Shown: in pieces, positions 6,995 through 15,275 of the stretch
How positions within the stretch are numbered: position 1 is the first letter of the stretch
How the letters are laid out: each line of letters begins with the position of its first letter
Assembly: GCA_947383145.1 (NCBI GenBank)
Contig: CANDCH010000001.1
Span: 124,001 to 188,000, forward strand
Direction of reading: 5' to 3'
Length of the DNA: 64,000 nt
From: an uncultured bacterium
Lineage (GTDB): Bacteria; Bacillota; Clostridia; Oscillospirales; Oscillospiraceae
Position numbers and translations under genes: made by a program
The notes under the pieces: model-generated
Told to the model about the DNA's origin: nothing
The model's database searches: none
The model's input: only the letters and a program-made list of their open reading frames with translations

Positions 6995-9925
6995 ATGGCT
7001 GAAAAGAGCCAAAAAAAGAAGATGAGCAACAAAAAATTCCTGGCCATCTGGATTCCCGCGCTGTGCGTGGCGCTGGCCCTGGCGGTGGCGGTGAATATCC
7101 TCACCCAGGTGTTCCGCCCCTATGTGGACCTGTACCTGGGGGGCGGCGAGATGATCGTCACCAAGACCGAGGGCAGCGGGGACTGGGAGAGCGAGTACTA
7201 CCCCCTGGACTACAAGGACAAAAAGGAGACCGTGGCCGCCGCCAACGCCCTGGTGGAGGAGATCGAGGGCGAGGGCATCGTGCTGCTGAAAAACAACGGG
7301 GCTCTGCCCCTGTCCGCCCCGGCCAAGGTGACCCTGCTGGGCCGGGACGCCGCCGACCCGGTGTACGGCGGGTCCGGCTCCGGCTCGGTGGACCCGGCCA
7401 AGGCGGTGGACCTGCGCGCCGGGTTGGAGCGGGCCGGGTTCGAGATAAACGGCGCGGCGTACGACGCGCTGGCCGCCTACGCCGCCTTTCATGAGGAGGC
7501 CACAGCCCTGGGGGCCCAGCGGGTGTACGACCACCCCAAGGGGGTCATCACCATGGACAAGGGCAACTCCACCTACTACATCGGCGAAATGCCCGTGGAG
7601 GGCTATGACGGCGTGATCTCCAGCTTTTCCGCCTACGGGGACGCGGCCGTCGTGGTCCTCGGCCGGGTGGGGGGCGAGGGGGGCGACCTCACCCAGGACA
7701 TGAAGGGCTGGGACGACAACTATACCCCCGGCCAGCACCAGCTGGAGCTGAATCAGGATGAGAAGGACGCCGTCGCCCTGGCCAAGGAGCACTTTGACAC
7801 GGTGATCGTCCTCATCAACGCCTCCACCACCATGGAGCTGGGGGAGCTGGAGGAGGACGAGGGGGTGGACGCCATCCTGTGGGTGGGCTCCCCGGGGCAG
7901 ACCGGGTTTTACGCCGTGGGCGACGTGCTGTCCGGCAAAATCAACCCCTCGGGCCGCACCGCCGACCTGTGGGCCGCCGACTTCACCCAGGACCCCACCT
8001 TCGTCAACTTCGGGAGCTTCCAGTATTCCAACCTCAGCGCCGCCAACGCCATCGGGGACGGCTATTTCGTCCAGTATGAGGAGGGCATCTACACCGGCTA
8101 CCGCTACTACGAGACGGCGGCGGAGGAGGGCTTTATCGACTACGGTCAGGCGGTGGTGTACCCCTTCGGCTACGGGCTGAGCTACACCGATTTTGACTGG
8201 ACCGTGAGCGGCCGGGAGCTGGGGAACGCGGACGGGACCATCTCGGTGGAAGTGACCGTCACCAACACCGGCGGGTTGGCGGGCAAGGACGTGGTGGAGC
8301 TCTACTATTCCGCCCCCTACACCCCCGGCGGCATTGAAAAGCCCAGCGCGGTGCTGGGGGCCTTCGCCAAGACGGGACTGCTCCAGCCCGGCCAGAGCGA
8401 AACCGTCGCCCTCGCCCTGGACGTGGAGGACATGGCCTCCTACGACTATAAAAATGAGCGGGCCTACGTGCTGGAGGCGGGGGATTACGCCCTCACTCTG
8501 CGGACCGATTCCCACAACGTAAAGGCGGGCTGCGAGCCCATCTCCTACAAGGTGGGCAAAACGGTGGTGTACGACGGGGAAAATCACCGCTCCGGCGACG
8601 CCGCCCCCGTCACCAACCGGTTTGACGACGTGTCCGCCCGGTTCGCCGACGCGCCCCAAGAGGGCCTCGCCCTGAACATGAGCCGGGCGGACTTTGCGAA
8701 CACCTTCCCCACCGCCCCCGCCGCCGCCGACATGGAGGCGGACGGAGAGGTGATCGCGGGCTTCCAGGCCTACGACCCCAAGACCCACGAGGACCCGGCG
8801 GCGGAAAAGCCCGCTTTGGAGCAGAAAAACGGCCTGAACCTCATCGACCTGCGGGGCCTGCCCTACGACGACCCCTCCTGGGAGCTGATGCTGGACCAGC
8901 TCAGCGTCAAGGACATGGAAAAGCTGGCGCTCAACGGGATGTACGCCACCGTGGCCCTGTCCAGCGTGGGCAAGCCCGCCACCGTGGACTTTGACGGGCC
9001 CGCCGGCATCAACTCCTACATGACCAGCCTGAGCTGCACCGCCTACCCCTCCGAGGTGGTCATCGCCTCCACCTTCAACGTGGAGCTGGTGCGCCGCATG
9101 GGGGAGATGGTGGGCAACGAGTCCCTCGCCAACCAGGTCAACGGCTGGTACGCCCCCGCCATGAACCTCCACCGCTCCCCCTTCGGCGGGCGCAACTTCG
9201 AGTATTATTCGGAGGACCCCCTGCTGTCCGGGGCCATGGGGGCGGCCTGTGTGTCCGGGGCGGCGTCCAAGGGCCTGTACTGCACGGTGAAGCACTTTGC
9301 CGTCAACGACCAGGAGACCAACCGGGTCAACGGCGGCGGGATCGCCGTATGGGTCAACGAGCAGGCCCTGCGGGAGCTGTATTTAAGGCCCTTTGAGTAC
9401 ACGGTGAAAAACGCCTCCGCCGCCATCCGGTACATCTCCGACAGCCAGGGGACCATGTCCGAGCGGGAGATGCCCGCCTGCACCGCCGTGATGAGCTCCT
9501 ACAACCGCATCGGCGCCGTCTGGGCGGGGGGCAGCGAGGCGCTGCTGGGCCGGGTGCTCCGGGAGGAATGGGGCTTCCGGGGCCTGGTGATCACCGACTT
9601 CGACCTCTACGAGTTCATGTACCCCGACCAGGCCGTGGCCGCGGGCTCCGACCTGATCCTGTCCACCGAAGCCATGAAGAGCCTAACGGACACCAAAAGC
9701 GCCACGGCGGTGCGGAACCTGCGGGAGGCCTGCCACAACATCCTGTATACCGTGGCCCACTCCCACGCCATGAACGGCATCGTCCCGGGCACCATCATCT
9801 CCTACACCGCCGCCCCCTGGGAGGGCTGGCTGTCCGCAGCGAATATGGCGGTGGGCGCGCTGCTGGCGGCGGGAACCGCCTGGGTGGTCCTCCGGGTGGT
9901 CAAAAACAGGCGGAGCGCCGGCTGA
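6995..9925 (+). CDS. Membrane-anchored GH3 glycoside hydrolase, reversed domain order (GH3-B)
   Basis: 976 residues. A lysine-rich N-terminus and a hydrophobic segment (about 15-40) are followed by the alpha/beta sandwich (EGEGIVLLKNNGALPL near 90-105, YGGSGSGSVD, NPSGRTADLW), an FnIII-like domain (VTNTGGLAGKDVVELYY, about 415-510) and a C-terminal TIM barrel (about 610-930). The barrel carries the Lys-His pair in TVKHFAVND and the presumed nucleophile Asp868 in LVITDFD. A second hydrophobic segment (about 944-967) is followed by a basic tail VKNRR. Both ends would be cytoplasmic, with the enzyme held as a loop outside. Start ATG after GAGGAGG. It follows lipoprotein GH3-A. An insertion before MSSYNRIG is not seen in the other copies. 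Confidence 0.92.
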   Translation: MAEKSQKKKMSNKKFLAIWIPALCVALALAVAVNILTQVFRPYVDLYLGGGEMIVTKTEGSGDWESEYYPLDYKDKKETVAAANALVEEIEGEGIVLLKNNGALPLSAPAKVTLLGRDAADPVYGGSGSGSVDPAKAVDLRAGLERAGFEINGAAYDALAAYAAFHEEATALGAQRVYDHPKGVITMDKGNSTYYIGEMPVEGYDGVISSFSAYGDAAVVVLGRVGGEGGDLTQDMKGWDDNYTPGQHQLELNQDEKDAVALAKEHFDTVIVLINASTTMELGELEEDEGVDAILWVGSPGQTGFYAVGDVLSGKINPSGRTADLWAADFTQDPTFVNFGSFQYSNLSAANAIGDGYFVQYEEGIYTGYRYYETAAEEGFIDYGQAVVYPFGYGLSYTDFDWTVSGRELGNADGTISVEVTVTNTGGLAGKDVVELYYSAPYTPGGIEKPSAVLGAFAKTGLLQPGQSETVALALDVEDMASYDYKNERAYVLEAGDYALTLRTDSHNVKAGCEPISYKVGKTVVYDGENHRSGDAAPVTNRFDDVSARFADAPQEGLALNMSRADFANTFPTAPAAADMEADGEVIAGFQAYDPKTHEDPAAEKPALEQKNGLNLIDLRGLPYDDPSWELMLDQLSVKDMEKLALNGMYATVALSSVGKPATVDFDGPAGINSYMTSLSCTAYPSEVVIASTFNVELVRRMGEMVGNESLANQVNGWYAPAMNLHRSPFGGRNFEYYSEDPLLSGAMGAACVSGAASKGLYCTVKHFAVNDQETNRVNGGGIAVWVNEQALRELYLRPFEYTVKNASAAIRYISDSQGTMSEREMPACTAVMSSYNRIGAVWAGGSEALLGRVLREEWGFRGLVITDFDLYEFMYPDQAVAAGSDLILSTEAMKSLTDTKSATAVRNLREACHNILYTVAHSHAMNGIVPGTIISYTAAPWEGWLSAANMAVGALLAAGTAWVVLRVVKNRRSAG

Positions 9926-9942
9926 ACCCCGCAAAGCAGACG

Positions 9943-9979
9943 CCGGGGAGGGGCCGCCCTGCGGGCCGCCCCTCCCCGG
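9943..9979. repeat. Strong GC-rich hairpin after GH3-B
   Basis: CCGGGGAGGGGC (9943-9954) pairs with GCCCCTCCCCGG (9968-9979). It is followed by an A-run rather than a T-run on the plus strand, so it is not a canonical terminator. It may protect the 3' end of the GH3 mRNA. Confidence 0.6.
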
Positions 9980-9993
9980 AAAAAAGATATGAA

Positions 9994-10022
9994 TTGTGAA
10001 TCAGCTGAGTTTATGATATAAT
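9994..10022 (+). promoter_or_regulatory. Sigma-A promoter of the cysteine desulfidase-like gene
   Basis: -35 TTGTGA (9994-9999), 17-base spacer, perfect -10 TATAAT (10017-10022). It leaves a leader of about 115 bases before the ATG at 10144, in which I see no recognisable riboswitch. Confidence 0.7.
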
Positions 10023-10143
10023 CCACCGGCAAGCTTGAACAGCCGGGCGGGAAATTTCGCAGGCCGGGGCGGGCGGGGCGCTCCGGCCTGCGTCCGTGCC
10101 TGCGGAAGCCGTCCGGAGGAGCCTTGACAAAGGAGGAGACGGT

Positions 10144-11418
10144 ATGGACCAAGCCTTATACCGCGCCTATGTGGACATACTGCGGGAGGAGCTGGCCCCC
10201 GCCATGGGCTGCACCGAGCCCATCGCGGTGGCCTACGCCGCCGCACTGGCCCGGCGGGCGCTGGGGGCGGCGCCGGAGCGGGTGGACATCCGGGTGAGCG
10301 CCAACATCATCAAAAACGTGAAAAGCGTGGTGGTCCCCCACACCGGGGGCCTGCGGGGCATCGCCGCCGCGGCGGCGGCGGGCATCACGGCGGGGGACGC
10401 CGCGCGGGAGCTGGAGGTGCTGTCCGCCGTGGAGGACAGGCAGCTCCCGGCCATCCGGGCCTATCTGGAGAGCGCCCCCATCTCCGTGTCCCCCGCAGAC
10501 AGCGGGCTCATCTTCGACATCCGGATCTCCGTGGCGGCGCAGGGGCACACCGCCCTCGCGCGCATCGCGGGGAGCCACACCAACGTGGTCCGGTTGGAAC
10601 GGGACGGGGAAATTCTCCTGGACCGGGATTTGACGCAGTCCGGTGGGCCGGAGAAGACGGACCGCGCCCTGCTCACCGTGGAGGGCATCGCGGCGTTCGC
10701 GGACGCGGTGGAAACTCAGGACATCAAGGACATCCTGGACCGCCAGATCAGCCTGAACCGGGCCATCGCCCAGGAGGGCCTCCGGGGGACGTGGGGCGCG
10801 GGGATCGGCCGTACCCTGTTGGACGCCTACGGCGGCGCGGTGCACAACCGGGCCAAGGCCTGGGCCGCCGCCGGGTCCGACGCCCGGATGAGCGGCTGCG
10901 AGCTGCCGGTGGTCATCAACTCGGGCAGCGGCAACCAGGGCCTCACCGCCTCCCTGCCGGTGATCGTCTACGCGGAGGAGCTGGGCGTTGACAGGGACGC
11001 TCTGTACCGGGCGCTGGCGGTGTCCAATCTTGTGACCATCCACCTGAAAACAGGCATCGGGCGGCTGTCCGCCTACTGCGGGGCCACCAGCGCCGGGTGC
11101 GGCGCGGGGGCGGGCATCGCCTACCTCCACGGCGGCGGGGCGGACGAGATCGCCCACACCATCGTCAACGCCGTGGCCATCAACTCCGGCATGATCTGCG
11201 ACGGGGCCAAGGCCAGCTGCGCCGCCAAAATCGCCTCCGCCGTGGAGGCGGGGCTGCTGGGCTGGCAGATGCAGGTGCACGGCGAGCAGTTCTACGGCGG
11301 GGACGGCATCGTGGTGAAGGGCGTGGAAAACACCATTCGCAACGTGGGCCGTCTGGCCCGGGACGGCATGGCGGAGACCGACCGGGAGATCATCAGCATG
11401 ATGGTGGAGGGGTGCTGA
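10144..11418 (+). CDS. L-cysteine desulfidase / L-serine dehydratase alpha-like protein (UPF0597, CyuA/YhaM family)
   Basis: 424 residues, close to the family's usual ~430. The N-terminal AMGCTEPIAVAYA motif and the C-terminal cysteines in YCGATSAGCGAGAG and MICDGAKASC are the family's conserved cysteines. In studied archaeal members such cysteines hold a 4Fe-4S cluster, and the enzyme splits cysteine into pyruvate, ammonia and sulfide in the cytoplasm. The ATG at 10144 follows AAAGGAGGAGAC; the in-frame start 48 bases upstream has no ribosome site. The gene has its own promoter and meets the kinase gene at 11434 tail to tail, 15 bases apart. Its role among the sugar genes is unclear; it may be an unrelated neighbour. 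Confidence 0.85.
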   Translation: MDQALYRAYVDILREELAPAMGCTEPIAVAYAAALARRALGAAPERVDIRVSANIIKNVKSVVVPHTGGLRGIAAAAAAGITAGDAARELEVLSAVEDRQLPAIRAYLESAPISVSPADSGLIFDIRISVAAQGHTALARIAGSHTNVVRLERDGEILLDRDLTQSGGPEKTDRALLTVEGIAAFADAVETQDIKDILDRQISLNRAIAQEGLRGTWGAGIGRTLLDAYGGAVHNRAKAWAAAGSDARMSGCELPVVINSGSGNQGLTASLPVIVYAEELGVDRDALYRALAVSNLVTIHLKTGIGRLSAYCGATSAGCGAGAGIAYLHGGGADEIAHTIVNAVAINSGMICDGAKASCAAKIASAVEAGLLGWQMQVHGEQFYGGDGIVVKGVENTIRNVGRLARDGMAETDREIISMMVEGC

Positions 11419-11433
11419 CGCCCCCCGCCCCCA

Positions 11434-12750
11434 TCAGCGGCCATGCCGTCCGGGCTGAGCCGCTCCGCACGGTATGGTCACCCGCAGCAAAAAGATCTGA
11501 TCTTCCGCCTGCACCGTTAAAAAGCCGCCGTACTTTTCCGCCACGCTCTGGATGCTTTTCAGGCCGAAGCCGTGATAATCCGCGTTTGGCTTGCTGCTCC
11601 GGGGAAGGGACCCGTCGAATTGAAGCTCCCCCTGGTAATAATTTTCCACCTGGAGAAACGCCAGCCCGGCCCTGGAAAACGCCATAAACGAGATGGTGCG
11701 CTGTTCGGGGTCAGGCAGCCGGGCGGCGCTCTCCACGGCGTTATCCAAAATATTCCCGACCATGGCGTATAAATCCACCGCGTCCATAAAGGCAAAGCAT
11801 TTCCCGTCGGCCATGCAGGTCAGCTCCACGCCCTTTGCCTCGCACAGAAGGCTTTTTTCCGTCAGCACCGCGTCCAGGATCTTGTTGCCGCTCTCCGCGA
11901 TTGCGTCGTAGATCATCACGGACTGCTCCAGGGACCGGATGGAGCTGTCCCGCTGGGCGTCGTCGGCGACGAGCCGGAGGGCGGCGATCTGGTGCTTGAG
12001 GTCGTGGCACTTCTGATTGATCACGTCCACGTTCTGCATGGCGGTCTCGTACTGGGCCCTCTGCTGGGCCCAGAGCTGCTGTTGCACATCCAGGTCGTGG
12101 CGGAGGATCAGGCGCTTTTGCTGGGAGAGCTGGGCCCACAGGGCGTACACGCAGAAGGCGACGGCGTACAAAAGGGAAATGCGGTAAAAATACTCGTTTT
12201 CCGGCTGGAGCTGCTGGGCGAAGGCGCTGAACACCAGCGCCACCAGAAGCGCCCCCGCCGTCATCCCAACGGAATGGGTCACCTTCAAATCATACCGGCC
12301 ATGGGTGGGCAGGCGGCGGGCAAACAGCCGGTAGGAGGCCAGGTACACCAGGCCGTAGACCAGGAGGTACAGCCCGCCGGGGCGGAAATCCAGCCGTCCC
12401 ACGGAGTCCGGCTCCAGCAAGGTGAACAGGCAGTAGGCCATGTGCTGGGTCAGATAGGCGCTGGAGGCGGCGTACAGGGCCTCCGACACGGTGATCCGGC
12501 AGCAAAGCAGGGCAAACAGAAGCCCGCACAGGTAGGAGCCCAGAGAATACAGCAGCACCAGCACCAGGCGCCGGCCCATCCAGGGGGCCAGCGCCGAAAA
12601 CCCCGCGTAAAACAGCCCGTAACACAGCGCGAGCCACACCGGCCAGAGCGCGGCGCTGCCGCGGCGGCGCAAGGGCAGGCAGAACAGAGCCACGGCGGCC
12701 AGCACTTCCATGGGCAGGGTCATGGCGTGTACGACGGAACCCCAGGACAT
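11434..12750 (-). CDS. GHKL sensor histidine kinase, system 2
   Basis: 438 residues. A polytopic N-terminal half is followed by the phospho-acceptor motif KCHDLKHQI (His249), the N-box GNILDNAVESAARL and the glycine box FGLKSIQ. The build is the same as kinases 1 and 3. Its ATG overlaps the regulator's TAA stop (TAATG). Unlike systems 1, 3 and 4 no GH3 gene follows it; the neighbours are the cysteine desulfidase gene (convergent) and the fructan operon upstream. The GH3 pair ending at 9925 is the nearest possible target set. Confidence 0.9.
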   Translation of the reverse strand: MSWGSVVHAMTLPMEVLAAVALFCLPLRRRGSAALWPVWLALCYGLFYAGFSALAPWMGRRLVLVLLYSLGSYLCGLLFALLCCRITVSEALYAASSAYLTQHMAYCLFTLLEPDSVGRLDFRPGGLYLLVYGLVYLASYRLFARRLPTHGRYDLKVTHSVGMTAGALLVALVFSAFAQQLQPENEYFYRISLLYAVAFCVYALWAQLSQQKRLILRHDLDVQQQLWAQQRAQYETAMQNVDVINQKCHDLKHQIAALRLVADDAQRDSSIRSLEQSVMIYDAIAESGNKILDAVLTEKSLLCEAKGVELTCMADGKCFAFMDAVDLYAMVGNILDNAVESAARLPDPEQRTISFMAFSRAGLAFLQVENYYQGELQFDGSLPRSSKPNADYHGFGLKSIQSVAEKYGGFLTVQAEDQIFLLRVTIPCGAAQPGRHGR

Positions 12751-13463
12751 TACCGATACCCCCCTCCCATGTAGTCAGACAGAGCCTGTAAAAAGCTTTT
12801 CTGTTTGGAACGGCTCAGGGGAACCGCCTCCCCCTCCACCAGCACCGTGTCCCGCCGGACGCTGGACACGTGGCGCAGGTTTGCCAGATGGCTGTGGCTG
12901 CACCGGGCGAAGGGCTGGCCCTCCAGGGCCTGCTCCAGCTTGGACAGCGTCCCGTTGGTGACGTACACCCGGTCCGCCGTATGGACGTGGATGTGGCGGT
13001 TGGCCACCTCGATATAGCGGATGTCCGCCGTCAGCACCCGGAACAGCTCCCCGTTTTCCGACACCAGCAGGAACCGCTCCTCCCGGCGGCGGATGATCTC
13101 CTCCACGTGGCGCAGGCGCATGGCCAGCTTGGCGTAATTCACCGGCTTGAGGACGAAGTCCAGGGCGCTGACCTCATAGCCCCGGATGGCGTACTTCCCC
13201 ATGTAGGTGATGAAGATGATGAGCACCGCCGGGTCCGCCGCCCGGATGCGCCGGGCCGCCTCCATCCCGTCCAGGTGAGGCATCTCGATGTCCAGCAGGA
13301 GCACGTCCCACACCGGGCGGTACGCCTCCGCCAGCTCCATGCCGTCGGGGAACACCTGGAGCTGGAGCTCCAGGCCGTGCTCCCGGCAGTACCGCTCCAC
13401 AAAGGAACGCAGGTCCGCCGCGCACTTCGGGTCGTCCTCCGCGATGGCCAGCTTCAGCACCAT
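12750..13463 (-). CDS. LytTR-family response regulator, system 2
   Basis: 237 residues: receiver (acidic pair AEDD, phospho-acceptor Asp58 in VLLLDIEMP, Lys in FVLKPV) plus LytTR domain (IRYIEVANRHIHVHT ... CSHSHLANLRHV). I chose the ATG at 13463 because GGGAGGGGGG lies 7 bases upstream and the length then equals the sister regulators; the longer frame to 13523 would begin upstream of the promoter -10 hexamer. Transcribed from its own promoter at 13492-13520 and coupled to the kinase gene. Confidence 0.9.
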   Translation of the reverse strand: MVLKLAIAEDDPKCAADLRSFVERYCREHGLELQLQVFPDGMELAEAYRPVWDVLLLDIEMPHLDGMEAARRIRAADPAVLIIFITYMGKYAIRGYEVSALDFVLKPVNYAKLAMRLRHVEEIIRRREERFLLVSENGELFRVLTADIRYIEVANRHIHVHTADRVYVTNGTLSKLEQALEGQPFARCSHSHLANLRHVSSVRRDTVLVEGEAVPLSRSKQKSFLQALSDYMGGGYR

Positions 13464-13491
13464 ATTCCATCCCCCCTCCCTCTGTGAGAAG

Positions 13492-13520
13492 AGCATAGCA
13501 CAGAGGGAGGGATTTTTCAA
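13492..13520 (-). promoter_or_regulatory. Sigma-A promoter of system 2
   Basis: Minus strand: -35 TTGAAA (13520-13515), 17-base spacer, -10 TATGCT (13497-13492). It begins right after the terminator of the upstream fructan operon, so the two units are separately transcribed. Confidence 0.75.
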
Positions 13521-13521
13521 C

Positions 13522-13564
13522 AAAAAGGCGGGAGCCGCCCCGCCGCGTCCGGCGGAACGGCTCC
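13522..13564 (-). terminator. Rho-independent terminator of the GH32/ABC operon
   Basis: Read on the minus strand, GGAGCCG (13564-13558) pairs with CGGCTCC (13537-13531), with inner GC pairing, followed by CGCC and TTTTT (13526-13522). The ~180 bases between it and the GH32 stop at 13745 show no gene. Confidence 0.7.
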
Positions 13565-13744
13565 CAAATGTAACATGGAGCGCGCGAATTAAGACGAGGC
13601 GCCGCGTCGAAGCCTTCCACGCGCGGCAGAGCTGTAACGCCCCGCTCGGTTTGACGCGCTCTTGGCAGGCAAAGCACTTTTTGAGGCCGTTTTCCGTAAA
13701 GCCGCGAGCGGTTCGCCCAGGGCGGCCGCGCCGAGTCCGCCGCC

Positions 13745-15238
13745 TCAGCCCTCCCGCTCCAAGGCCAGGTCGTACTTCTCCACGTCCACCAGCGCCTGCC
13801 CGTCCGCCTCGAAGGTGATGGCGTCCGCCTCCTGGGGGGTGTAGATCACGGCGCTGGCCGCCGCCTCGCCGTCGTTGACGAACACCTCCACGCTGTACCG
13901 GTCCAGGATGACCCGGAGCTTAAGCGTTCCCCCTTGGGGGCGCACCAGAAAACTGCGGGTGTTGACGATGTCCCGGGGCAGGCCGCTGCGGCAGCGGTCG
14001 ATCTTTACGGTGCTCTCGTCCGGCTTGTAGCGGATGATGGTGTCGTGCCGTCCGTCCTTGGCCACGTGCAGGCGGAACCAGCGGTAGGAATTGGGGCCCA
14101 TGGGCCTGACGGCGACGGTCATGTCCAGCACCCGGCCCTGAACGCCGGGCAGGTTGGTCTCCCCGCTGACCAAGATGTGGTGGTGGACCACCGGATTGCG
14201 CCGGCAGGCTTCCAGCTCCCGCACCGGGCGCTGGTACAGCCGGCCGTTCTCCACGGACAGCTCCCGGGGCAGGGTCATCTGCCCGAACCAGCGGCAGTGG
14301 AAGGGCTTGGCGCCGGCCGTGTCCCAGTTCTGCATCCAGGCGGTCATGATCCGCCGCCCGTCCGGGGTTTCCAGGGTCTGGGGGGCGTAGAAATCCAGGC
14401 CGTAGTCGATGGCCTGCACCCGCTCCCGGGCGAAGCCCGTCTTTTCGTCGTAGCGCCCCATCAGGCACAGCGTCCCGTTGCCCGCGTGGAATTCCAGGCC
14501 GATGGGGGTCATGTCCTGGGGACTGGTAAGGAGGATCTGCCTGCCGTCCAGCTGGAAGAAATCCGGGCACTCCCACATTTTTCCGTACTGATTGTTGCAG
14601 CGGTCCAGGACGCGGACAAAGTCCCACTTCAAGCCGTCTGCGCTTCGGTAGAGCAGGACGGCCCCGCTGCCGTCTTCGGTGCGGTTGCCGATGGCGGCGT
14701 AAAACGCTCCGTCTCTGTCCCGCCACACCTTGGGGTCCCGGAAGTCGATGGTGCTCCCCCCCTGGGGCAGGTCCTTGCCGTCCAGCACCGGGTTGAGGGA
14801 GTATTTCTCATAGTTCAGCCCGTCCCCCACGGCCACGCACTGGGTCTGCACGTCCTCTAAAAAGCCCTCGGCGTTGTGGTGGCGCTGGACGCCGGTGTAC
14901 AGCAGCAGCTGCCGCCCGTCGGGCAGCTCCGCCGCCCCGCCGGAGAAGCAGCCCGAGGCGTCGTACTCCTCGTCCGGGGCCAGGGCGCAGGGAAGCCGCT
15001 CCCAGTGGACAAAGTCCTTGGTTTTCAGGTGCCCCCAGTGCATAGGGCCCCACTCGATGGAGTAGGGGTGGTACTGGTAGAACAGGTGGCACTCCCCCCG
15101 GTAGAAGGAGAAGCCGTTGGGGTCGTTCATCCAGCCGATGGTGGGGGTGGCGTGGAAGGCGGGGCGCTCGGTTGCGGGGATGTGGGGGCCGTACTGGGCT
15201 TCAAAGTCCCGGGCCTTTTGCAGGGCTTCGCTGGTCAT
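13745..15238 (-). CDS. GH32 beta-fructofuranosidase (sucrose / fructo-oligosaccharide hydrolase)
   Basis: 497 residues, no signal peptide, so cytoplasmic. All three GH32 signatures are present: WMNDPNG (36-42, nucleophile Asp39), FRDP (166-169, transition-state Asp168) and WECPDF (222-227, acid/base Glu223). The five-blade propeller is followed by a C-terminal beta-sandwich with RVILDRYSVEVFVNDGEA, typical of invertase/levanase enzymes. It would release fructose from imported sucrose or short fructans. It is last in the operon with a binding protein and two permeases (38-base gap to the binding-protein gene). The exact chain-length preference cannot be read from sequence. Confidence 0.93.
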   Translation of the reverse strand: MTSEALQKARDFEAQYGPHIPATERPAFHATPTIGWMNDPNGFSFYRGECHLFYQYHPYSIEWGPMHWGHLKTKDFVHWERLPCALAPDEEYDASGCFSGGAAELPDGRQLLLYTGVQRHHNAEGFLEDVQTQCVAVGDGLNYEKYSLNPVLDGKDLPQGGSTIDFRDPKVWRDRDGAFYAAIGNRTEDGSGAVLLYRSADGLKWDFVRVLDRCNNQYGKMWECPDFFQLDGRQILLTSPQDMTPIGLEFHAGNGTLCLMGRYDEKTGFARERVQAIDYGLDFYAPQTLETPDGRRIMTAWMQNWDTAGAKPFHCRWFGQMTLPRELSVENGRLYQRPVRELEACRRNPVVHHHILVSGETNLPGVQGRVLDMTVAVRPMGPNSYRWFRLHVAKDGRHDTIIRYKPDESTVKIDRCRSGLPRDIVNTRSFLVRPQGGTLKLRVILDRYSVEVFVNDGEAAASAVIYTPQEADAITFEADGQALVDVEKYDLALEREG

Positions 15239-15275
15239 GGCGTTTATCCTCCTTGGCCGTTTTCAGCAACTCGTC

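Noticed and set aside
13564-13744. Small gene between the GH32 stop and its terminator
   Set aside because: The open frame there extends across the terminator and antisense to GH32, with no ribosome site and no recognisable protein.
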